Assembly: GCA_012520295.1 (NCBI GenBank)
Contig: JAAYOP010000130.1
Span: forward strand, 1 to 48,080
Length of the DNA stretch: 48,080 nt
Direction of reading: 5' to 3'
From: Clostridiales bacterium
Lineage (GTDB): Bacteria > Bacillota > Clostridia > Oscillospirales > Oscillospiraceae
A program made the translations under genes and the position numbers. Within the stretch, counting starts at the first letter, position 1; each line of letters starts with the position of its first letter. Below the pieces are notes generated by a model. That model made no database searches. It was not told the origin of the DNA and saw only the letters and a program-made list of their open reading frames with translations. Below are positions 42,101 through 48,080 of the stretch, one piece after another.

Positions 42101-43273
42101 ATGGTTTTTTCAAAAAGAATGGAGCATTTCAGGCCCGGTATATTTTCTGTGCTTGCAAGTATGAAAAACTCCCGATTGAGCGCGGGAGAGCAGGTTATCG
42201 ATCTGAGTGTCGGCACTCCGAATATACCGCCGGCTCGTCATATTATCAACGCCCTTATTAAAGAAGCAGATAATGAGCACAACTACATATATACTCTGGA
42301 GGATATCCCACAGCTTCAGAACGCCGTTACGGACTGGTATCAAAGAAGATACGGGGTACGGCTGGACCCAAAAACCGAGGTGACCTCACTATTAGGCTCC
42401 CAGGACGGTCTTGCCCACATTTCATTTACCATTGTTGATCCCGGAGACCTTGTTCTTGTTCAGGATCCGGGCTATCCCATATTCAGCGATGGGCCTGTTT
42501 TGGCAGGCGCTGAGCTTTATATGATGCCTCAAACCCGCGATAATGGCTATTTGATAAATTTAGAGGATATACCAGAGCATATCGCAAAAAAAGCAAAAAT
42601 GATCATAGTATCCTACCCCAACAATCCGGTTACGACTGTCGCCCCAGAATCCTTTTATAAGGATTTGGTACAATTTGCAAAGAATTACGACCTTATAGTG
42701 CTTCATGACAATGCCTACAGCGAGCTGGCCTTTGACGGTCTGACCTTAGGCAGCTTTCTCCAATTCCAGGGCGCAAAGGATATTGGTATTGAATTCAATT
42801 CCCTTTCCAAAACCTATGGGCTCGCCGGCGCCAGAATTGGTTTTGCGGTGGGCAACAGTGATATTGTCAACATGCTCAAGACACTCAAGTCCAATCTGGA
42901 TTATGGGATGTTCCTGCCCATCCAAAAAGCTGCCATAGCCGCCCTTACCGGGCCGCAGGACTGTGTTACCCGCACCAGAAAGGCCTATGAACGCAGGCGC
43001 GATATCCTGGTGGACGGCCTGTGCTCCATAGGATGGCAGATATCAAAGCCCAAGGCAACCATGTTTGTATGGGCGGAGCTTCCTAAGCCCTTTGAGAGCA
43101 GCGAAGCCTTTGTTACAGAGCTTTTCGAAAAAACCGGCGTTTTGATGACACCTGGGTCGGCGTTCGGGCCTTCCGGCGAAGGGCATGTTCGTATCGCCCT
43201 GGTTCAGAACGAAGATAGCATCCTTGAGGCCATAAGCTCCATCGATAAATCCGCAATATTGAAAAAGATATAA
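42101..43273 (+). CDS. Class I/II PLP-dependent aminotransferase
   Basis: A 390-residue fold-type I aminotransferase, related to the LL-diaminopimelate aminotransferase/AspC branch. The PLP lysine is Lys237 in EFNSLSKTYGLAGARIGF, and the Asp/Tyr pair that holds PLP lies in VLHDNAYSELAFDG. The NNPVTTVAP stretch is the usual SYPNNP turn. It has no signal peptide. The donor and acceptor cannot be told. It starts at the ATG at 42101 with GGAGG about 10 nt upstream. It is divergent from the PAS-GGDEF-HD-GYP gene and convergent with cooS, with a strong terminator between. Confidence 0.88.
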   Translation: MVFSKRMEHFRPGIFSVLASMKNSRLSAGEQVIDLSVGTPNIPPARHIINALIKEADNEHNYIYTLEDIPQLQNAVTDWYQRRYGVRLDPKTEVTSLLGSQDGLAHISFTIVDPGDLVLVQDPGYPIFSDGPVLAGAELYMMPQTRDNGYLINLEDIPEHIAKKAKMIIVSYPNNPVTTVAPESFYKDLVQFAKNYDLIVLHDNAYSELAFDGLTLGSFLQFQGAKDIGIEFNSLSKTYGLAGARIGFAVGNSDIVNMLKTLKSNLDYGMFLPIQKAAIAALTGPQDCVTRTRKAYERRRDILVDGLCSIGWQISKPKATMFVWAELPKPFESSEAFVTELFEKTGVLMTPGSAFGPSGEGHVRIALVQNEDSILEAISSIDKSAILKKI

Positions 43274-43314
43274 AACTACTCCCCTTGAAACTTTGCTTTC
43301 AAGGGGAGTAGTTT
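43273..43314. terminator. Bidirectional terminator between the aminotransferase and cooS
   Basis: A perfect 18-bp stem (43273-43290 with 43297-43314) with the 6-nt loop CTTTGC. Its first base is the last base of the aminotransferase stop codon, and it can serve both converging genes. Confidence 0.93.
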
Positions 43315-43319
43315 ATTTG

Positions 43320-45233
43320 TCATTTTAGTCCCAGTTTTTTTCTTTTATCCCTGATATGCCGCTCTATGCCGTCGGCAATCTCCTTAGGCTCATCGCCCAG
43401 AGCCACCTTCCCACCTGTCAGCTTCTCCACATCCTCAGTAAGCAGCTTGACAAGCTCCGGCGCGCCTGTGACAAAGGGGACAGGTGAAAGGTGGGTATAT
43501 GCCCCGAAGGCCACAGCAAAGACACCGTCTATTGTTGCCTTTTGTTCCATCCACTCCGGCGCGGTAACGGCTATTGGAAGCTCTGGTATATCCAAATCCA
43601 TATGATTGGCAAGGGCCGTTACCAGCATCGATATTCTCCCCGTATCCGTGCAGGTTCCGAAGCTCAAAACCGGAGGAATTCCAAGGGTTTTGCAGACTTC
43701 CTGAAGTCCTTCTCCCGATAGACTGACCGCATTGGTATTGCACAAGCCTGCCACCTCAAGGGCGTGATTTCCGCATCCTGCGCTGACAACAAGTATATCT
43801 CTTGCGATAAGCTCCTTTACCAGATTAACGGTAACAAAGTCCTGAGGTCCATTTCTAAGACTCGAGCAGCTTGCCAGTGCCACAATCCCCAGTATTTTGC
43901 CAGAGGCTATTACATCAACCAGAGGATCCAGCTTATTACCCAGCGCTCCCATCACAGCCTCCGTTGAAAAACCGGCAACGGCTTTTTGGACCGCATTGGG
44001 AACCTTCGGAATAATCTTATCCTTTCGATTTTTGTAATTTTCAATAGCCAACTCTATCAATCTTTCTGCCATTCCCTCAGCCTCCTCCGGACTGTAGGGC
44101 ATCTTGTGCTCAAGTCCCGGAATATCAATAATAGTGCTGACGGAAACAGGGGTAAATATATACTTTACGGCATATTCACCAATGGTGGGCGGGCAGCAGT
44201 TTTCCTCCATAGCCAGAACATCTACAGTCCCTGTGGCAAGAAGGGGCTCTATACTGAGCCAGTCGCCCATTAAACCGGCAAAGACGTCATCAACCTCAAA
44301 GCGCTGCAAAAGCTCCTGACCAGTTTCAATAGAGCCCACAACCCGCAGCCCCTTCGCTCCTGCCTCTTTAGCCCTCTCCTGTACCTCCCTGAGCCTTGCC
44401 TTCTGCAATACGGCAACTCCAAGCCAGGGCTGATGCCCATTGAAAACGATGTTAACATACTCCGGATCCATTATACCCAGGTCCACATTGACCTCATGGG
44501 GAGCGGGCGTCCCGTAGAGGATATCCTGAACCATTTCCAATCCTATCTGAGCATTATATATAGTAGCTAAGCCAAGCCGCAAGGCCTTAAGAGCCAGCGA
44601 AACATAGTTTCCATCCATATTGGTAAGACAGCTGGCAACACAGTTTTGCTCCTCGTGTACGGCGCCCGCCGGATAAATTCCCAGCTCACGCCATTTATTC
44701 AGCCGCTTTTTGGGGGCAAAGGCTTCCACCATAATATTGGGCTCTCCGGCTCCTGTCCTGAGCTGTTCTTCGAGAAGCTCCGCAAGGGCAACGGCCATCC
44801 GCTCATTTGTCTGATTTGTATCAATCCCCAGGGTTTGGCACATCCATTTCAATTTATTCGTGTCCGTGAGTTTAAACGGTGTCTTACCCTGCGCTGTTGC
44901 CCTGAGGGTTCTAAAGGCTTCATACGCGTGATGGCTGTAGGTTGCAGCCCCCATCACATTGTGCAGAAGGAAATCCCGCATGGCCATGGCGTCGGGCCCG
45001 ATGCCGCACACTCCCTTATCCTGAGGTCCCCTGTCACTTATTCTGCAGGGCCCGTTTGAGCACAGCTTGCAACTCAAGCCCTGCAGGCAGTACTTACAGC
45101 GTATTTTTTCCTGTGACCGGTATCTGTCAAAGGCGTTGGTCATGCCATCTGCTCTGATGCGCTCCATCATTTCTTCCACCGAATCGTGAATACTGACTCT
45201 TCCCTCATATGGGGCCTTTTTTAACTCAGCCAT
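43320..45233 (-). CDS. cooS: CooS-family CO dehydrogenase with an altered C-cluster site
   Basis: A 637-residue homologue of the nickel CO dehydrogenase catalytic subunit. The B-cluster set Cys55, Cys58, Cys63, Cys76 is intact. The D-cluster region has Cys46-x-x-Cys49. C-cluster ligands His267, Cys346, Cys456, Cys487 and Cys528 are present by alignment with the Carboxydothermus enzyme, and Lys565 matches the catalytic lysine. However, the segment normally ICCTGNE reads SIETGQE, so the cysteine equivalent to Cys295 is Glu303. This recalls the nickel-free CODH-V type, which does not oxidise CO well. No cooC, cooF or acs gene is near. Terminated by the hairpin at 43273-43314. Confidence 0.9.
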   Translation of the reverse strand: MAELKKAPYEGRVSIHDSVEEMMERIRADGMTNAFDRYRSQEKIRCKYCLQGLSCKLCSNGPCRISDRGPQDKGVCGIGPDAMAMRDFLLHNVMGAATYSHHAYEAFRTLRATAQGKTPFKLTDTNKLKWMCQTLGIDTNQTNERMAVALAELLEEQLRTGAGEPNIMVEAFAPKKRLNKWRELGIYPAGAVHEEQNCVASCLTNMDGNYVSLALKALRLGLATIYNAQIGLEMVQDILYGTPAPHEVNVDLGIMDPEYVNIVFNGHQPWLGVAVLQKARLREVQERAKEAGAKGLRVVGSIETGQELLQRFEVDDVFAGLMGDWLSIEPLLATGTVDVLAMEENCCPPTIGEYAVKYIFTPVSVSTIIDIPGLEHKMPYSPEEAEGMAERLIELAIENYKNRKDKIIPKVPNAVQKAVAGFSTEAVMGALGNKLDPLVDVIASGKILGIVALASCSSLRNGPQDFVTVNLVKELIARDILVVSAGCGNHALEVAGLCNTNAVSLSGEGLQEVCKTLGIPPVLSFGTCTDTGRISMLVTALANHMDLDIPELPIAVTAPEWMEQKATIDGVFAVAFGAYTHLSPVPFVTGAPELVKLLTEDVEKLTGGKVALGDEPKEIADGIERHIRDKRKKLGLK

Positions 45234-45375
45234 AATAATTCCCCTTTCTCATCCATGTAAACAGTAATATCTTCTTTCCCTGAGATAATTTAACCCGTAT
45301 AGTGGCTTTTATGAATATGATTAATTTTCCATGAGCAGAATGAATATATGACTTATATTCGATTGGAGAATCTTC

Positions 45376-46890
45376 ATGAGAGCACTACTTGTATATCCTG
45401 AGTATCCGCTTACCTATTGGGGTTTCCAGCATGCACTGAAATTTATAAATAAAAAAGCGGCCTATCCTCCCCTCGGCCTTTTGACTGTTGCGGCTCTTTT
45501 GCCGGATTGTTGGGAAAAAAGGCTTGTGGATATGAATACGGACAGGTTGAGGGACAAGGACATACTTTGGGCTGACTATGTTTTTATAAGCGCCATGGCT
45601 ATCCAGCGCCATTCGGCCAGCAACGTTATAGACCGCTGCAGGAAGCTAGGTATAAAGACTGTCGGGGGCGGCCCTCTTTTCACATCGGATCCGGAGGACT
45701 TCGGCCATGTGGACCATCTGCTTCTCAACGAAGGAGAAATCACTGTTCCGGCCTTTTTACGGGATTTGGAGGAGGGCCGGGAGCAGCACCTATATACGAC
45801 TGACCAATACGCAGAGCTTGAACACTCACCGGTTCCCCGCTGGGATCTGATCAAAACAAAAAAATATGCTTCGATGAATATCCAGTATTCCAGAGGCTGT
45901 CCTTTCAGCTGTGATTTTTGTAATATAACGGCGCTTTTCGGAAGCAGGCCCAGGACAAAAAGCTCCGGTCAAATCCTGCGGGAACTGGAGGCCATACATG
46001 CCTCCGGCTGGCGGGGCAGCGTGTTTTTCGTGGACGATAATTTTATATGCAATAAAAAGCAGTTGTTGGAGGAAATCCTGCCCTCGATAAAAAACTGGAT
46101 GCAGAAACGCGGATATCCCTTCAACTTTCTGACAGAGGCATCCATCAATCTGTCCGATGACGAGCGGCTTATGACCATGATGGTCGAAGCAGGCTTTCGC
46201 AGCGTCTTTATAGGGATTGAAACTCCGGATGAGAACAGTCTTGCTGAGTGTAAAAAGAGCCAGAACAGAAACAGGGACCTTATTTCCTGCATAAAAAAAA
46301 TCCAGCGATACGGGCTGGAGGTGCAGGGCGGATTTATTGTGGGCTTTGATAGCGACTGTCCTTCCATCTTCAACCGGATGGTGGATTTCATCCAGGAAAG
46401 CGGAATAATATCGGCAATGGTGGGACTCTTGAATGCACCGAAAGGAACAAAGCTCTACCAGCGGCTCTCCGGCGAGGGCAGGATTACAGAAGAGTTTTCG
46501 GGTGATAATACGGGCCTTGCCATGAATTTTTCACCCAAAATGAACAAAGAGATTTTAATCAGAGGGTATAGAAAAATTGTAACAACAATATACTCGCCAA
46601 AGCACTACTACAATCGAGTTTTAAGCTATTTAAAAAACAGCGGCGGGTTAAGGCCCAAGTGCATTGTGATAAACCCTGTCTACATCCTGGCTTTTTTTAA
46701 ATCAATAATCCGTCTCGGTCTTATTGGAAAGGAGCGGTTTCATTTCTGGAAGCTCTTTTTATGGTCCCTGTTCAGGCGGCCAATGCTCCTTCCGGCTGCT
46801 ATCAAATATTCAATCTTCGGATATCACTTCAGGAAGATATACGAAAGCTTTTGCAACAATGCAGGCCCGGAATTTGACGGTGACATTTAA
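45376..46890 (+). CDS. B12-binding-domain radical SAM protein
   Basis: A 504-residue protein. The first 150 residues form a cobalamin-binding Rossmann-type domain (MRALLVYPEYPLTYWGF and a GGGPLFTSDPEDFGHVDHLL segment), although the histidine motif DxHxxG for base-off cobalamin is not obvious. The radical SAM cysteines are Cys175, Cys179 and Cys182 in YSRGCPFSCDFCNI. The C-terminal part, with a hydrophobic stretch near 430-470, resembles the DUF4070-type tail of this group (BchE-like). It probably carries out a methylation or ring-modifying radical reaction. GGAG lies 7 nt before the ATG. It is divergent from cooS, with about 140 bp between. Confidence 0.85.
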   Translation: MRALLVYPEYPLTYWGFQHALKFINKKAAYPPLGLLTVAALLPDCWEKRLVDMNTDRLRDKDILWADYVFISAMAIQRHSASNVIDRCRKLGIKTVGGGPLFTSDPEDFGHVDHLLLNEGEITVPAFLRDLEEGREQHLYTTDQYAELEHSPVPRWDLIKTKKYASMNIQYSRGCPFSCDFCNITALFGSRPRTKSSGQILRELEAIHASGWRGSVFFVDDNFICNKKQLLEEILPSIKNWMQKRGYPFNFLTEASINLSDDERLMTMMVEAGFRSVFIGIETPDENSLAECKKSQNRNRDLISCIKKIQRYGLEVQGGFIVGFDSDCPSIFNRMVDFIQESGIISAMVGLLNAPKGTKLYQRLSGEGRITEEFSGDNTGLAMNFSPKMNKEILIRGYRKIVTTIYSPKHYYNRVLSYLKNSGGLRPKCIVINPVYILAFFKSIIRLGLIGKERFHFWKLFLWSLFRRPMLLPAAIKYSIFGYHFRKIYESFCNNAGPEFDGDI

Positions 46891-47075
46891 CGCCTTTGTT
46901 TTCCCGTTTCCTGAACCCCGCTGGGTCCCAAAGGATATCTTCCTTCCGAAAATGTTTTAAAGCGGTGGGAAGCGATGTCTTAGCAGTGGTCAAAAACAGC
47001 TTCCCCTCCCTCATCGTTTTTTATAAACCCAAAACCTTTTGTTTCATTAAACCACTTAACCGCTCCACTGTTCAT
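46887..47075 (-). pseudogene. Cold-shock protein (CspA-like) pseudogene
   Basis: From an ATG at 47075 the minus strand reads MNSGAVKWFNETKGFGFIKN and then DEGGEAVFDHC, matching the RNP1 and RNP2 motifs of cold-shock proteins (KWFN-GFGFI and VFVHF). A TAA then interrupts where the family reads FSDI. The same frame continues as DIASHRFKTFSEG, which matches GFKTLSEGQ, and then degenerates without the usual C-terminus. A single nonsense change plus a decayed tail explains the pattern. Its last codon overlaps the stop of the radical SAM gene on the other strand. Confidence 0.8.
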
Positions 47076-47255
47076 ACTTTGCCTTCTGTAAATTACAGAA
47101 ATTTCAATCACATTATGAATTTATAATGGTTCAAGCCTATCATTTACTGCTAATTTTGCAATGCTCTTTTTAGCACCCCGGATAGAACAAAAACTAAAGC
47201 AGAAACTGGATTTTCTGTTGTTTTTATCATTCAATTTGTGATATGATAAAAGAGA

Positions 47256-47291
47256 GATATGCAAAGCATCGCAAGGGATGCTTTGCATATC
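47256..47291. terminator. Terminator of the LysM-CAP gene
   Basis: A perfect 15-bp stem (47256-47270 with 47277-47291) with a 6-nt loop. On the minus strand it is followed by TCTCTTTTATC. It lies about 15 bp past the stop. Confidence 0.88.
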
Positions 47292-47305
47292 GAACAAAGC
47301 CTTTA

Positions 47306-47938
47306 TCATGGGGACTTGATAAACATTTGGGTCCAGTAATAGGTTCCGTTTGAAGCCTTGGCCACACCCACACCGATCTGGTTATATGTGCGGCTGAGGA
47401 TATTGTTGCGATGCCCGGGAGAATTCATCCAGCTGTTCATAACCTGCTGAGGGGTCTTTTGGCCATATGCGATATTCTCGCCCGCCGCCGAAAACCTTAT
47501 ACCGAAGGCCTCCATCATTTTAAAAGGTGAGCCGTAGGTTGGAGACTGGTGGGCAAAATACCTCTTGTCTATCATATCCTGAGATTTATATCGTGCAACC
47601 CTGCACAGCTCCCAGTTTCCTTTCAGCGCCGGGAGACCTCTGCTGGCTCTCTGCTGGTTTACCAGGTTGATTACCTGCTGCTCCAGAGCCTTCACATCGT
47701 CTATGCTGGGAATATTTATTTTTTGGCCGGGGTATATAAGAGAGGGATTTTTAATTTGCGGATTGGCCTTTATGAGCTCGCTGACACCTATCTGGTATCT
47801 TACCGCAATCTTCCACATTGTATCACCGGGAGAAACCGTATGAGTGCCGCTTTGCGCAAAAGCGCCCACGGGCAATATGACCAATACCGTTATGAAAAAC
47901 AGCATAAGGGTCTTTTTTATTTTACTTATCAGTTTCAA
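47306..47938 (-). CDS. Secreted LysM and CAP (SCP/YkwD) domain protein
   Basis: A 210-residue exported protein. A signal peptide (about residues 1-29, ending near GAFA) is followed by one LysM domain (about 33-78, TVSPGDTMWKIAVRYQIGVS) that binds peptidoglycan, and then a CAP/SCP-like domain (about 85-209). The CAP part has VNQQRASRGLPAL, a histidine in FAHQSP, GENIAYG, and MNSPGHRNNILSRTYNQIGV. It resembles YkwD and spore-associated proteins of Bacillus and Clostridium. The TTG at 47938 is used, because GGAGG lies 5 nt upstream; an ATG four codons earlier overlaps that site. It probably acts in the cell wall or spore coat. Confidence 0.92.
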   Translation of the reverse strand: MKLISKIKKTLMLFFITVLVILPVGAFAQSGTHTVSPGDTMWKIAVRYQIGVSELIKANPQIKNPSLIYPGQKINIPSIDDVKALEQQVINLVNQQRASRGLPALKGNWELCRVARYKSQDMIDKRYFAHQSPTYGSPFKMMEAFGIRFSAAGENIAYGQKTPQQVMNSWMNSPGHRNNILSRTYNQIGVGVAKASNGTYYWTQMFIKSP

Positions 47939-48080
47939 TCTAACCTCCATTTCTTACATCTGTATACAAAAAAAGCTTTTCACCTGACACCGGCATTAGT
48001 ATTTGCATATTTGTTTTAAATACCGGATTTAAAGCATAAGAAAAATATACCTTGATATTATTCGTAATATTCAAAAGACA

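Noticed and set aside
1-48080. tRNA, rRNA, CRISPR array or prophage
   Set aside because: No tRNA-like cloverleaf ends, no regularly spaced repeats with unique spacers, and no phage structural or integrase gene was recognised.

Overview
The window looks like chromosome of an anaerobic, spore-forming member of the Clostridia (Bacillota). The evidence is a spore-protein-like SspH ORF, a stand-alone [4Fe-4S] ferredoxin, a CooS-type carbon monoxide dehydrogenase, a CoA-transferase, an iron-dependent alcohol dehydrogenase, an ornithine-racemase-type enzyme, purine-rich Shine-Dalgarno sites with frequent TTG/GTG starts, and many strong intrinsic terminators. No rRNA, tRNA, CRISPR array, prophage or intact insertion sequence was seen. 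Assignments come from reading motifs, not from database searches.

Layout. 0-1 kb holds decayed IS256- and ISL3-type transposase fragments. 1-8.9 kb is mostly minus strand: a PfoR/PTS-IIC-like membrane protein, an unknown protein, an ornithine-racemase-like enzyme, a GNAT acetyltransferase, ferredoxin, an SspH-like ORF, a propionate-type CoA-transferase and an AEC transporter. 9.1-10.5 kb has two plus-strand genes, including a crotonase. 10.8-19 kb is minus strand: pncB with ansA, a Cd/Zn efflux ATPase with its ArsR/CadC repressor, an alcohol dehydrogenase and pyruvate kinase. 19.3-23.5 kb holds a bactofilin, a coiled-coil membrane protein and two unknown proteins. 23.5-27.4 kb has a sirtuin divergent from a metNIQ methionine importer. 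27.4-32.8 kb has an HTH remnant, a MATE transporter, an SDR, a secreted alkaline phosphatase and an aldose epimerase. 33-35.8 kb has a DUF3795-type protein, a frameshifted gene and a wrecked Fe-S/chemotaxis sensor. 35.9-48 kb has an M3 oligopeptidase, a GH1 glycosidase, a four-PAS GGDEF/HD-GYP protein, an aminotransferase, cooS, a B12/radical SAM protein, a cold-shock pseudogene and a LysM-CAP protein.

Most interesting points. (1) The metNIQ operon has a consensus promoter, a 35-codon leader ORF with a Met/Cys codon cluster, then an intrinsic terminator; this is the layout of ribosome-mediated attenuation rather than of an S-box or T-box. (2) A family of 70-165 bp interspersed elements occurs in at least six intergenic gaps, in both orientations, with an internal hairpin and deletion variants. 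(3) The CODH keeps five of six expected C-cluster ligands but has Glu where a cluster cysteine is expected, and no nickel-insertion gene lies beside it. (4) At least six genes are decaying (two transposases, an XRE regulator, the Fe-S/MCP sensor, a cold-shock protein and a gene coupled to the DUF3795 gene).
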